Shown here in pieces: positions 27,028 through 35,314 of a stretch of 57,354 nucleotides of DNA; position 1 is the stretch's first letter; the number at the start of each line of letters is the position of its first letter. A model generated the notes under the pieces. The model searched no databases and had not been told where the DNA came from. It saw only the letters and a program-made list of their open reading frames with translations. The position numbers and the translations under genes were made by a program. Source of the stretch: Pedobacter sp. (GTDB taxonomy: Bacteria; Bacteroidota; Bacteroidia; Sphingobacteriales; Sphingobacteriaceae); contig JANXVH010000054.1 in assembly GCA_025351765.1 (NCBI GenBank), positions 1 through 57,354 on the forward strand, read 5' to 3'.

Positions 27028-27345
27028 CTATACAAAAGCAGGTACAAGGTCTGGATCATTGCCTTGTATCTGATTTTTTCTTATATCAGATAGTTCTTTT
27101 GGTTTCTTAACAATCTTTTTGTTTAACCCACTGGCAGCTGCATAAAGCAGCAAGCCACTAAGCGCGAATTTCTGTATGGCTTTATATGGATATTGAGGTA
27201 TGTCTTTTATGGCTTTTTGAAGCAAGTAAACCCCAGCTATGCTGGAAACGATTCTCTTACCGGAGTTCAGTTCTCCCGTTTCGTAAGAATTAAGTATGTT
27301 GTTTACAAATGATAATGCTATCTTTTCTTTTATGGTGTTGAACAT
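27028..27345 (-). CDS. Small protein of unknown function with one or two hydrophobic segments
   Basis: 105 residues. It has an amphipathic N-terminal part (FNTIKEKIALSFVNNILNSYE), a hydrophobic stretch (IVSSIAGVYLLQKAI, about 32-46) and another (FALSGLLLYAAASGL, about 65-79), with a charged tail. It resembles small membrane-associated proteins of Bacteroidota but I recognise no family. It is convergent with the mannosidase gene (14 bp apart). Confidence 0.7.
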   Translation of the reverse strand: MFNTIKEKIALSFVNNILNSYETGELNSGKRIVSSIAGVYLLQKAIKDIPQYPYKAIQKFALSGLLLYAAASGLNKKIVKKPKELSDIRKNQIQGNDPDLVPAFV

Positions 27346-27365
27346 ATCGCTTATAGTTATATTAT

Positions 27366-27386
27366 AAACTGAACAGAATTCAGTTT
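27366..27386. promoter_or_regulatory. Perfect inverted repeat between two minus-strand genes
   Basis: AAACTGAA and TTCAGTTT, 8-bp arms with a 5-nt loop, lie 21 bp upstream of the 105-residue gene and 23 bp downstream of the nucleoside phosphorylase gene. No T run follows on the minus strand, so it is a weak terminator candidate and could equally be an operator. Confidence 0.4.
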
Positions 27387-27408
27387 CCTTTTGTTTCGAT
27401 AATGTGTG

Positions 27409-28290
27409 TTAAATACTTTCCAAACGTCCTAAAATAGCTTTGATTGCCTTTTCTACTACTTTACCTGGTTCAGTCGAAAATTGAAGGTTTACCCGGCTGG
27501 CAAGGATGGCATTAACAGATAATGCCCTATGTCCCAGTGTTCTGGATAATGCATAAATACCAGCAGTTTCCATCTCCAGATTCGTTATCCTTTTGCCAGC
27601 TACTTTAAATTTATTTAACATTCCTATTAATTCTGGTATGGTGTTTTGAGCACGTACTTTTCTTCCTTGCGGGCCATAAAAACCAGGAGCTGTGGCGGTA
27701 ATGCCAATTGCAAGGCCTGTAGCTAATTGTTTCATCAAATATGGGTCTGCAGCGGTTAAGTATGGCTGGATACCGTTCAGTTGAGTGGTATGTTGGTTAA
27801 AAGCGCTCAGTAATTCTATTTCTTCTGCTGTTGGATTTTGAACGTAATACCTCATCAGTGCATCAAGACCTAATCCATAAGAAGACACCAAAATGGTGCC
27901 CATTGGAATATCTTCCTGTATTGCGCCTGAGGTTCCAACTCTTATAATGTTTAACGAGGTCAATTGTGGTTTAACCACTCGCTTATTAAAATCAATGTTA
28001 ACTAGTGCATCCAGTTCATTTAATACAATATCGATATTATCTGTACCAATGCCTGTGGATAAAACCGTAATGCGTTTTTTACCGATGTAACCTGTATGGG
28101 TGATGAATTCCCGTTTTCCTTTCTTCACTTCAATGCGATCAAAATATTTGGAAACCTCTGATACCCGATCTGGATCACCAACTGTGATAATTGTTTCTGC
28201 CAGGTCTTCCGGTAAGATATTAAGGTGGTAGATGCTGCCATCAGGATTAATAATCAAATCTGCTTCCGAAATGCTTTGCTCCATATCCAT
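27409..28290 (-). CDS. Nucleoside phosphorylase, uridine phosphorylase-like
   Basis: 293 residues of the PNP/UDP phosphorylase family 1. Seen are TIITVGDPDRVSEVSKYFD (N-terminal phosphate-binding region), LSTGIGTDNIDIVLNEL, IIRVGTSGAIQED (phosphate and ribose binding), and TNLEMETAGIYAL with the Met-Glu pair that binds the ribose hydroxyls. It cleaves a nucleoside with phosphate to a base and ribose-1-phosphate. The base specificity (uridine rather than purine) is inferred from general likeness. A second ATG two codons in (28284) is also possible. It follows ribD by about 20 bp and should share its transcript. Confidence 0.9.
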   Translation of the reverse strand: MDMEQSISEADLIINPDGSIYHLNILPEDLAETIITVGDPDRVSEVSKYFDRIEVKKGKREFITHTGYIGKKRITVLSTGIGTDNIDIVLNELDALVNIDFNKRVVKPQLTSLNIIRVGTSGAIQEDIPMGTILVSSYGLGLDALMRYYVQNPTAEEIELLSAFNQHTTQLNGIQPYLTAADPYLMKQLATGLAIGITATAPGFYGPQGRKVRAQNTIPELIGMLNKFKVAGKRITNLEMETAGIYALSRTLGHRALSVNAILASRVNLQFSTEPGKVVEKAIKAILGRLESI

Positions 28291-28309
28291 TGGGGTTTTT
28301 TCAGGTATG

Positions 28310-29359
28310 CTAAATGTGGTTTTCGTAAATACGCAAGGTATCTTTGCCGATCTTTAATTCATCTATCAGGATTCCATGGATATTTGGTGGCTCCATTCCT
28401 TCTTCCCACGAAGTGGAGGAGGTAAACACCCTGGCTTCATCCCATAAGTCAGCTTCTATAAACTGTTTAAGCATATTTGCGCCCCCTTCAATTATAATAG
28501 ACTGGACATCCATAAGATACAACTGGAAAGCTATTTTTTGCGGTAAATAGTATTGCATATCTTCCATCTGTATATAATGGATGTTAGCGGAAACTACCGT
28601 TTTAACTTCGTTAAATACGATAGTTTTGGTATCGGCATCAAAGATATTAGCTGTTTTTGGCACATGAAGTTGTTGATCAATCAGGATTCTAATTGGATTT
28701 CTTCCTTGCCACTCTCTAGCTGTTAAACTTGGGTTATCTATTAGAGCTGTACGCTTTCCAACCAGAATGGCATCTTCTTCTGTACGCCATTTGTGTACTA
28801 ACTTTTTAGCAAGCGAACCACTTATCCATCGCTGTTCAGCACTCTTAGGTGCAAAATAGTGGTTTGCTGTCTCCGCCCACTTCAATATAATATACGGCCG
28901 TTGCTTTCGTATTCTTGTAAAAAACCGCCTGTTAACTGTCGTACACCGGGATTCTAGCACTCCAGTAACTACTTCTATACCCGCTTGCTTTAGCTTTTCA
29001 ATACCTTTGCCATTTACATCAGAAAATGGATCTTTGTTACCAATAACTACCTTTTTAACACGATGTTTAACCAACAGATCTGCACATGGAGGAGTTTTAC
29101 CAAAATGAGCGCAAGGCTCCAGGCTCACATAAACTGTGGCGCCTGAAAGCAAATCATCTGCCTGCGATCCGTAATTGGTTATAACGTCATTAATGGCGTT
29201 CACCTCTGCATGCGCTTTCCCGAAACGAGCATGGTAGCCTTCGCCAATGATTTTATTGTCATTTACAATAACGCAACCAACCATTGGATTAGGGCTTACA
29301 CTTCCAATACCCATTTCTGCCAGTTCAAGGCATCTTTGCATGTACAGCTCGTCAGTCAT
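28310..29359 (-). CDS. ribD: Bifunctional riboflavin biosynthesis deaminase/reductase
   Basis: 349 residues. The N-terminal deaminase domain has the zinc site His50-Ala-Glu52 (KAHAEVNAI) and PCAHFGKTPPC with Cys83 and Cys92. The C-terminal reductase domain (about 150-349) has GKRTALIDNPSLTAR and IIEGGANMLKQF. It performs the second and third steps of riboflavin synthesis from GTP. Full length for the family. It is divergent from prmC. Its -7 box ends 5 nt before the ATG, which predicts a leaderless mRNA. Confidence 0.96.
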   Translation of the reverse strand: MTDELYMQRCLELAEMGIGSVSPNPMVGCVIVNDNKIIGEGYHARFGKAHAEVNAINDVITNYGSQADDLLSGATVYVSLEPCAHFGKTPPCADLLVKHRVKKVVIGNKDPFSDVNGKGIEKLKQAGIEVVTGVLESRCTTVNRRFFTRIRKQRPYIILKWAETANHYFAPKSAEQRWISGSLAKKLVHKWRTEEDAILVGKRTALIDNPSLTAREWQGRNPIRILIDQQLHVPKTANIFDADTKTIVFNEVKTVVSANIHYIQMEDMQYYLPQKIAFQLYLMDVQSIIIEGGANMLKQFIEADLWDEARVFTSSTSWEEGMEPPNIHGILIDELKIGKDTLRIYENHI

Positions 29360-29364
29360 TGTAG

Positions 29365-29372
29365 CAAAAATA
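29365..29372 (-). promoter_or_regulatory. -7 box of ribD, adjacent to the start codon
   Basis: TATTTTTG on the minus strand is an exact match to TAnnTTTG. Only 5 nt separate it from the ribD ATG at 29359. No good -33 element is seen. Confidence 0.5.
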
Positions 29373-29392
29373 GGTATATTGTTTGATTTGAT

Positions 29393-29400
29393 TACTTTTG
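29393..29400 (+). promoter_or_regulatory. -7 box of prmC, adjacent to the start codon
   Basis: TACTTTTG exactly matches TAnnTTTG and ends 6 nt before the prmC ATG at 29407. It is 20 bp from the oppositely directed ribD box, so the two promoters are back to back. Confidence 0.5.
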
Positions 29401-29406
29401 TTTATC

Positions 29407-30264
29407 ATGAATTTAAAAGGGGTACTTAGTCATTTCAAGAATGAATTAAACGGCATTTATCCTGAATCTGAAGTTGTTTTTATCTTTTATATTGCTGTTG
29501 AGTACATAACTGGATGGAAAAGGGCAGAGGCACATTTCAAATTAGATCAGGAACTTGTTGATGACCAGCTTTTGGATTTTAAGCAAATGGTTGTTCAACT
29601 TAAACAAAATATACCATTACAGTATGTTATTGGAGCTGCCGATTTTTATCAACTCAAATTTAAAGTAAATGCATCGGTATTGATTCCAAGACCGGAGACT
29701 GAAGAATTGGTTGATTGGATTATCAACATACTGAAACAAACAACACATCTCAATTCACAACCGCGCATTTTGGATATAGGCACCGGAAGCGGGTGCATAG
29801 CTGTTGCACTTAAAAAAAACCTATCAGCAAGTATTGTCTCAGCATTGGACATATCAGAACAGGCACTGCAAATTGCTTCATACAACGCGGGTGTTAACCA
29901 TACACCAATCTACTTTATACAGGCAGACATCCGGAGTTATAATAGTCCTGAACAGTATGACGTTATTGTTAGCAACCCACCTTATATCACCAATAGCGAA
30001 AAGGTGGATATGCATCAAAATGTTTTAGAGAATGAGCCCCATCTAGCGTTATTTGTCGCCGACGAGGATCCCTTGGAATTTTATAATGCAATTGCGACTT
30101 ATGCCCGTTCTGCATTGACTTCAGGCGGTATGCTTTTCTTTGAAATAAACGGAGTGTATGGCATAGAAACAGTTGAGATGCTGAAAGGTAACCAGTTTAA
30201 AAACATTGTATTAAAAAAGGATATGCAGGGTATTGACAGGATGATTTGTTGTAACAAAAACTAG
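29407..30264 (+). CDS. prmC: Peptide chain release factor N5-glutamine methyltransferase
   Basis: 285 residues from the ATG at 29407. An in-frame TTG at 29398 lies inside the promoter box and is not a start. An N-terminal helical domain is followed by a Rossmann SAM-binding fold: RPETEELVDW, ILDIGTGSGCIAVAL (SAM motif I) and VSNPPYI, the NPPY motif that binds the target Gln. It methylates the GGQ motif of release factors. It overlaps the convergent xerD by 4 bp. Confidence 0.95.
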   Translation: MNLKGVLSHFKNELNGIYPESEVVFIFYIAVEYITGWKRAEAHFKLDQELVDDQLLDFKQMVVQLKQNIPLQYVIGAADFYQLKFKVNASVLIPRPETEELVDWIINILKQTTHLNSQPRILDIGTGSGCIAVALKKNLSASIVSALDISEQALQIASYNAGVNHTPIYFIQADIRSYNSPEQYDVIVSNPPYITNSEKVDMHQNVLENEPHLALFVADEDPLEFYNAIATYARSALTSGGMLFFEINGVYGIETVEMLKGNQFKNIVLKKDMQGIDRMICCNKN

Positions 30265-31160
30265 CTTCTGGGATGGAAATCTTTAATTACGCTTTTTAAG
30301 TAGTCGCGGTCTATATGCGTATAGATTTCTGTGGTGGTAATACTTGAGTGCCCTAACATTTCCTGCACTGCGCGCAAATCGGCTCCGCCTTCAATCAGGT
30401 GTGTAGCAAAAGAATGCCGAAAGGTATGGGGACTAACACCTTTTTTTATTCCGGCTTTTAGAGCGAGCTCTTTTATCATTTTGAATACTGTTATCCTGGA
30501 TAATCCGGCACCAGAACGGTTAAGGAAAAGGTAATCTTCAAACCCTTTTTTAATAGGAATATGAACCCTTATTTGTTCCAAATAAATTTTAACAAAGTGT
30601 AGTGCGCTGCTTCCAATTGGCACCAACCTCTCTTTGTTACCCTTACCGGTTACTTTTATAAATTCGTTTTGCCATGAAATGTCCGAGATCCTCAAGCTGA
30701 TCAGTTCCGTTACCCGCAAACCACAGCCATAAAGCACTTCAATTAAGGCCTTACCGCGTATGCCCTCTGGCTTGGATGCATCAATAACAGCAATTAGCGC
30801 TTCAATTTCATTGATGTTTAATGTATCAGGAAGCTTTCTGGCTAAACGGGGTGCTTCGAGTGCTGCTGTTGGATCTTTAGAGATTATTTTTTCTAATTGT
30901 AAAAAACCAAAGAAAGATTTTAATCCGGATATTACCCTTGCTTGTGTTACAGGTAGCATACCCAGATCATTAATCCAGGTTATAAAAGCTTTAAGATCAA
31001 CGACGGTAATTTCTTGAATTTTTATCTGTTGGTTCCAAAGTTCCAAAAACTGCTCAAACTTCTTAATGTCACTTAAGTAAGCATTAATGGAATTAGCAGA
31101 AAGTGAGCGTTCCAGTTTTAGGTATACCTTGAAGGATTTAATGTAGTTCTTATCGATCAC
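30261..31160 (-). CDS. xerD: Tyrosine recombinase XerC/XerD type
   Basis: 299 residues. The N-terminal SAM-like core-binding domain (about 1-90) is followed by the catalytic domain with all residues: Arg149 (GCGLRVTEL), Lys173 (TGKGNKER), His245-xx-Arg248 (HTFRHSFATHL), His271 (LGHSSITTTEIY) and the nucleophile Tyr280. The size and the near-consensus motifs fit the chromosome dimer resolution enzyme rather than a phage integrase. No attachment-like repeats or mobile genes are nearby. Assignment to XerD over XerC is not certain. Confidence 0.9.
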   Translation of the reverse strand: MIDKNYIKSFKVYLKLERSLSANSINAYLSDIKKFEQFLELWNQQIKIQEITVVDLKAFITWINDLGMLPVTQARVISGLKSFFGFLQLEKIISKDPTAALEAPRLARKLPDTLNINEIEALIAVIDASKPEGIRGKALIEVLYGCGLRVTELISLRISDISWQNEFIKVTGKGNKERLVPIGSSALHFVKIYLEQIRVHIPIKKGFEDYLFLNRSGAGLSRITVFKMIKELALKAGIKKGVSPHTFRHSFATHLIEGGADLRAVQEMLGHSSITTTEIYTHIDRDYLKSVIKDFHPRS

Positions 31161-31192
31161 ACAAAAAATTTTCTACTTTAATATTTTAATTC

Positions 31193-31200
31193 TAAGTTTG
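31193..31200 (+). promoter_or_regulatory. -7 box of aroQ, adjacent to the start codon
   Basis: TAAGTTTG matches TAnnTTTG exactly and ends 5 nt before the ATG at 31206, predicting a leaderless mRNA. Confidence 0.5.
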
Positions 31201-31205
31201 AATTG

Positions 31206-31634
31206 ATGAAGATACAAATTATTAATGGACCAAATCTAAACCTTTTGGGCTTACGTGAGCCTAGAATCTACGGAAATCAAAGCTTTGAAGAGTATCTTGG
31301 TACTTTACGCACAATATATAGCATTCTGGAGATTGATTACTTTCAAAGCAATGTTGAGGGTGAACTGATTAATAAACTGCATGAAGTGGGCTTTGATTAT
31401 GATGGTATTGTCATTAATGCTGGTGGTTATACCCATACTTCAGTAGCTCTGGCAGATGCCATTGCTGCAATTAAAACTACGGTTATTGAAGTTCACATTT
31501 CAAATATATATGCCCGTGAAGAATTTAGGCATGTGTCCTTAACCGGAAAGAATTGTAAAGGCGTGTTAACTGGTTTTGGCATGGATGGCTACCGTTTGGC
31601 AATAGAAAGTTTGCTACAAGCTACAGGTTTGTAA
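31206..31634 (+). CDS. aroQ: Type II 3-dehydroquinate dehydratase
   Basis: 142 residues from the ATG at 31206; the codon before it is an in-frame TTG. It has the family start INGPNLNLLGLREP and the catalytic Tyr in RIYG. NAGGYTHTSVAL holds the Asn and His of the active site, and VHISNIYAREEFRH follows. It converts 3-dehydroquinate to 3-dehydroshikimate in the shikimate pathway. The end overlaps the convergent glycosyltransferase gene by 14 bp. Confidence 0.96.
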   Translation: MKIQIINGPNLNLLGLREPRIYGNQSFEEYLGTLRTIYSILEIDYFQSNVEGELINKLHEVGFDYDGIVINAGGYTHTSVALADAIAAIKTTVIEVHISNIYAREEFRHVSLTGKNCKGVLTGFGMDGYRLAIESLLQATGL

Positions 31635-32643
31635 GGTTGCTGAAATACTTTATTTTCCTGATGAAATAAGCGTAGACAATACTGGACGGATAGACCCCGG
31701 AATGCTTTAAATAGGGTAGTTGCTGGCGGGTTCTCTTATTGGCATTGTGCCAGAAATGCTTAAAGAAGTAGATATGCGCTTTGGTTACAGCCATTGCAAA
31801 ATCCATTTTACCTTCTGCAATGAAATGAATCCATGCAATAAAATCCATAAAGAACCTCACAAAGATTCTGAAATAGGCATCTTGCAGGGGCAAGTTCTTT
31901 TGGAGGATGATCAGGTTGTTCCTAAAATTTAGATACGTTTTATAAGGGTTATTAGTACTAAGCGTTCCGCCGCCGACATGGTAAACTTCGGCATACGGAC
32001 AATAAACCACTTTGTAGCCGAGGTTTTTTAAACGCCAGCATAGGTCTATTTCCTCCATGTGTGCAAAGAAATCAGGATCTAATCCGCCTGTTTCTTTCCA
32101 CCTTTCGGCTTTAATAAACAATGCGGCACCGCTGGCCCAGAATACCTCCATAGCATCCTCGTATTGACCATTGTCTTCTTCTACAGTATCAAAGATTCTG
32201 CCCCTGCAAAAAGGGTAGCCATGAAGATCGAGGTAACCCCCTGCTGCACCAGCATATTCAAAGCAACCCTTTTGTTTTTGCCATTTGATTTTAGGTTGGG
32301 CAACAGCAATTAACGGATCAAGTTCCATTTGATTAATGACCGGTTGTATCCAATTGGTGGGAACCTCCACATCGGAATTTAGCAGAACGTAATAATCTGC
32401 CTCTACTTTCTCTAATATTTTGCGATATCCTTCTGCAAAGCCATAATTACTGTCGTTTTCAATAATTGTTATTTGGGGATAATTAACCCTGATAAAGTCT
32501 ACCGAGCCATCTGTAGAGGCATTATCGCCAACTACCAGCTTTAAATTGTCATAAACAGAGCCTATTACGCTAGGAAGAAACTGCTCTAACAGCAGCTTTC
32601 CGTTCCAATTCAAAATTACTACCGCTACACTCGGTGCACCCAT
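31621..32643 (-). CDS. Family 2 glycosyltransferase
   Basis: 340 residues. The GT-A fold begins at VAVVILNWNGKLLLEQFLPS, followed by VVGDNASTDGSVDF and the metal-binding LLNSDVEVP. WASGAALFIKAERW and the acceptor-site region EIDLCWRLKNLGYKVVYCP follow. Its closest look is to rhamnosyl- and other GT2 transferases of polysaccharide synthesis. The C-terminal part (about 250-300) contains hydrophobic stretches that may contact the membrane. Its start overlaps the stop of the acyltransferase gene by one base (TAATG), so translation is coupled and a shared role in envelope glycolipid synthesis is likely. Confidence 0.9.
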   Translation of the reverse strand: MGAPSVAVVILNWNGKLLLEQFLPSVIGSVYDNLKLVVGDNASTDGSVDFIRVNYPQITIIENDSNYGFAEGYRKILEKVEADYYVLLNSDVEVPTNWIQPVINQMELDPLIAVAQPKIKWQKQKGCFEYAGAAGGYLDLHGYPFCRGRIFDTVEEDNGQYEDAMEVFWASGAALFIKAERWKETGGLDPDFFAHMEEIDLCWRLKNLGYKVVYCPYAEVYHVGGGTLSTNNPYKTYLNFRNNLIILQKNLPLQDAYFRIFVRFFMDFIAWIHFIAEGKMDFAMAVTKAHIYFFKHFWHNANKRTRQQLPYLKHSGVYPSSIVYAYFIRKIKYFSNLTNL

Positions 32644-33521
32644 TATACGTTTTCAGGTTTATGTTTCCACCGTTTATGGCTCCATAGCCAATATGCAGGT
32701 TCTCTATTGATTATTTGTTCAAGTTTGCTAAAATTTCTTTTTGTCAGTTCCCATTCTCCCAATTCTTGAGGTCTTTCGGCCATAAGATAGCAGTCTACCT
32801 CGTAATATCCTCGTTTTACCAGTTGCATGTTAAAATATATAACTGGTCTGTTGGTTTGCATAGCAATTTTCTCAATACCTGTCAGCACTGCAGTTGGCTG
32901 GTGGAGAAAATCTATCCAAACCTTTGCGTCGTCTTTAGCTGGAGTTTGATCACCAGCAAAGCAAAACATAGTACTATTGTTTTTAGTGGCAACTACTGAT
33001 CTCAAAGTTTGCCTCATGGGTATAAATAAATTGGCGGTTCTTGTACGTATCCGGTAAAACCAAGCATCAAAGATAGTGCTGGACAACGGTTTGTAAATTA
33101 CATAAGCTGTAGCAGGAATGCGAAGTCCCAATGCAAGCATACCTAATTCCCAGTTGCCATAGTGTCCTGTGCACGCCAATATGCTATCACCACGATTGAT
33201 ATAATTTGTTACCAGCTCAAGGTTGTTAAATTTTACCCGCCTGATTAATTCTTTATCTGAAATGCTAGAAAGTTTCACCACCTCAAAAATTAAATCTGCC
33301 AGGTATCGGAAGTATGTTTTCTCAATGATACCAATCTCTGCTATAGATTTTTCTGGAAAAGAACTCCTTAAATTTTCATTTACTACCTTTCTGCGGTAAC
33401 GCAAAATGTAGTATAGAAAAAAGTAACCCACCCTAGCGATTGCGTGTAGAAAGGAGAGTGGCAATTTGGATAAAAGGTTTAAAAAAGAAATTCCTATATA
33501 AGAAATGCTTTTTTTTATCAT
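32643..33521 (-). CDS. Lipid A biosynthesis acyltransferase, LpxL/HtrB family
   Basis: 292 residues from the ATG at 33521. An N-terminal hydrophobic segment (about 5-35) anchors it to the inner membrane. The acyltransferase motif is HYGNWELG, with the catalytic His and Glu, and PFAM-like blocks FCFAGDQTPAK and WLWSHKRWKHKPENV follow. It transfers a secondary acyl chain to the lipid A precursor. A longer frame reaches an ATG at 33548, but that ATG is part of the -7 box TATGTTTG at 33542-33549, so it cannot be the start. The glycosyltransferase gene follows directly. Confidence 0.92.
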   Translation of the reverse strand: MIKKSISYIGISFLNLLSKLPLSFLHAIARVGYFFLYYILRYRRKVVNENLRSSFPEKSIAEIGIIEKTYFRYLADLIFEVVKLSSISDKELIRRVKFNNLELVTNYINRGDSILACTGHYGNWELGMLALGLRIPATAYVIYKPLSSTIFDAWFYRIRTRTANLFIPMRQTLRSVVATKNNSTMFCFAGDQTPAKDDAKVWIDFLHQPTAVLTGIEKIAMQTNRPVIYFNMQLVKRGYYEVDCYLMAERPQELGEWELTKRNFSKLEQIINREPAYWLWSHKRWKHKPENV

Positions 33522-33541
33522 TATTTTGCGGGTTGAGAATG

Positions 33542-33549
33542 CAAACATA
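33542..33549 (-). promoter_or_regulatory. -7 box of the lipid A acyltransferase gene
   Basis: TATGTTTG on the minus strand fits TAnnTTTG exactly. It gives a leader of about 15 nt to the ATG at 33521 and decides that start. Confidence 0.5.
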
Positions 33550-33558
33550 ATTTATCAG

Positions 33559-34170
33559 ATGGAAAGTTCAGCTATATTCCCAATTTTTTATATGCCGCCT
33601 GTGTGTTATTTTTCTGAATTAAAGAAGGTAGACTTTAATTATATTCTAGAGCAGTATGAGCATTTTCCAAAACAAACTTATAGAAACCGTGCCTCAGTTT
33701 GCTCTCCAAATGGGATTCTTGATCTTATTGTTCCTGTAGTTAGGGGATCGAAAATACATACTAAATTTAAGGAGGTAAAAATAAGTAACGAATTTAACTG
33801 GCAACGTCTTCATTGGAAGAGCCTGGAAAGCTGTTACAGAAATTCTGCGTATTTTGAATATTATGAGGATGAATTTGCAGAATTTTATAACAAGACATAT
33901 ACGTACCTACAAGACTTGAACCTTGATATTTTAACATGGCTGCTTAAGCAAGTTAAAAAACCAGCGGAGTTTAAGTTCTCTAATGAGTATTTTAGGGATT
34001 CATCGCCATTGGCTGATTTTAGAACCATAATGACCGTAAGAGATCGTGCAAACATTCAGGATGCGAAACAGTACTTTCAGGTATTTGATGACAGACAGGG
34101 ATTTATTCCAAACCTTAGTATGGTAGACTTGTTATTTAACCAGGGTCCGCAATCAAAATCTTTTCTCTAA
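33559..34170 (+). CDS. WbqC family protein
   Basis: About 203 residues from the ATG at 33559 (the frame is open further upstream to 33505 but that part overlaps the divergent promoter). It carries the WbqC pattern: FYMPPVCYFSELKKVD at the start, then HFPKQTYRNRASVCSPNG, LIVPVVRG, WQRLHWKSLESCYRNSAYF and FYNKTYTYLQDLN. WbqC-like proteins occur in O-antigen clusters and in Bacteroidota outside them, and their activity is not well established. It touches corA without a gap and heads a run of four genes (with corA, mgtE and bioB). Confidence 0.85.
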   Translation: MESSAIFPIFYMPPVCYFSELKKVDFNYILEQYEHFPKQTYRNRASVCSPNGILDLIVPVVRGSKIHTKFKEVKISNEFNWQRLHWKSLESCYRNSAYFEYYEDEFAEFYNKTYTYLQDLNLDILTWLLKQVKKPAEFKFSNEYFRDSSPLADFRTIMTVRDRANIQDAKQYFQVFDDRQGFIPNLSMVDLLFNQGPQSKSFL

Positions 34171-35286
34171 ATGTCCAATACAAAAAAACGCAAACGTCAA
34201 AAACGATATGCTCTTCCAGAGGCGGGTTCAAGTCCGGGTTTGGTTTATATTGATGAACACTCCTTAAAACCGGTTATTAAAATATATCGTTATAACACTG
34301 ATAGTTATGACATTATAGATATTACTACAATAAAAAAAGCCAAAACGATAATTGCTGATAAAAATTTTACGTTTTGGATAGAAATTAAGGGATTTGCCTC
34401 TGCAGAGTTGTTTGAATCTCTTAATACAGATTTCAATATTAATAAATTGATTCTGGAAGACATCACACGTACTTATCAACGACCAAAGCTGGAAGAGTAC
34501 GAAGGCTATGTTTTTGCCATAAGTAGGATGCTTAATTTTGACAAAAATGGAGATCTGGATAATGCTCAGGTTTCTTTTATCTTAACTGATAATGCTATTA
34601 TTACGTTTCAAGAAGGTTATGAAGATTGTCTTGAACCCATTAGAAAGAGGTTAAAAGCTGGAAAAGGAAATATCCGTTTAGCGGGTTCAAGTTACCTTAT
34701 GTATGCCTTGATGGATATTATTGTGGATACCTATTTTGAAGTTCTAAGACAATGGGGTGAGGATCTAGATGCCATAGAGGACAGGCTATTTGACCGCCCC
34801 GATAAATCCATTATGTACGATACCCAGGTTATAAAACGTCATTTAATTAGCATTAGAAGGGTAGTTTGGCCTGAAAGGGATAAACTTAATGATATTCTGA
34901 GGTCAGACAGTCCGCTAATTACAGATCAGACTAAGTTATATATTAAGGATGCGTACGATCATTGTATACAGATAATAGATATTGTGGAGTCTTTAAAAGA
35001 AATTGCCATAAGTAATATCGATATGTACCTTTCTGTGATTAGTAACAGGATGAATGAGATTATGAAAGTACTTACCATCATGTCTTCCATTTTTATTCCA
35101 CTTACTTTTATTGCAGGTATCTACGGTATGAATTTCGCGCGAGAAGATCCTATTACAGGAAAATTACTTCCTCAAAATATGCCAGAACTATATAATGCAC
35201 ATGGCTATTTATATACTATAATTGTTATGGGTGCAATTGCGGTAGCACAAATCATATATTTCTGGCGCAAAGGATGGTTTAAATAG
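34171..35286 (+). CDS. corA: CorA magnesium/cobalt channel
   Basis: 371 residues. A large N-terminal cytoplasmic domain leads to two membrane helices at the C terminus. The first ends in the signature YGMNF (selectivity filter GMN); the second spans about 345-368 and a basic end (WRKGWFK) stays in the cytoplasm. The protein forms a pentameric channel for magnesium. The start codon directly follows the wbqC stop. Its neighbour mgtE belongs to a different magnesium transporter family. Confidence 0.95.
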   Translation: MSNTKKRKRQKRYALPEAGSSPGLVYIDEHSLKPVIKIYRYNTDSYDIIDITTIKKAKTIIADKNFTFWIEIKGFASAELFESLNTDFNINKLILEDITRTYQRPKLEEYEGYVFAISRMLNFDKNGDLDNAQVSFILTDNAIITFQEGYEDCLEPIRKRLKAGKGNIRLAGSSYLMYALMDIIVDTYFEVLRQWGEDLDAIEDRLFDRPDKSIMYDTQVIKRHLISIRRVVWPERDKLNDILRSDSPLITDQTKLYIKDAYDHCIQIIDIVESLKEIAISNIDMYLSVISNRMNEIMKVLTIMSSIFIPLTFIAGIYGMNFAREDPITGKLLPQNMPELYNAHGYLYTIIVMGAIAVAQIIYFWRKGWFK

Positions 35287-35299
35287 GTACGATTATTCT

Positions 35300-35307
35300 T
35301 ACCTTTG
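35300..35307 (+). promoter_or_regulatory. Internal -7 box before mgtE
   Basis: TACCTTTG exactly matches TAnnTTTG and ends 7 nt before the mgtE ATG. A TTT element lies 19 nt upstream. This suggests that mgtE and bioB can be transcribed independently of corA, with an almost leaderless mRNA. Confidence 0.45.
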
Positions 35308-35314
35308 ACGTTGT

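Noticed and set aside
30261..31160. Tyrosine recombinase as a sign of a mobile element
   Set aside because: Size, consensus motifs and housekeeping neighbours fit XerC/XerD. No attachment repeats, tRNA or cargo genes are nearby.
33522..33548. Longer N terminus for the lipid A acyltransferase
   Set aside because: The upstream ATG is part of an exact -7 box, so it would not be transcribed.
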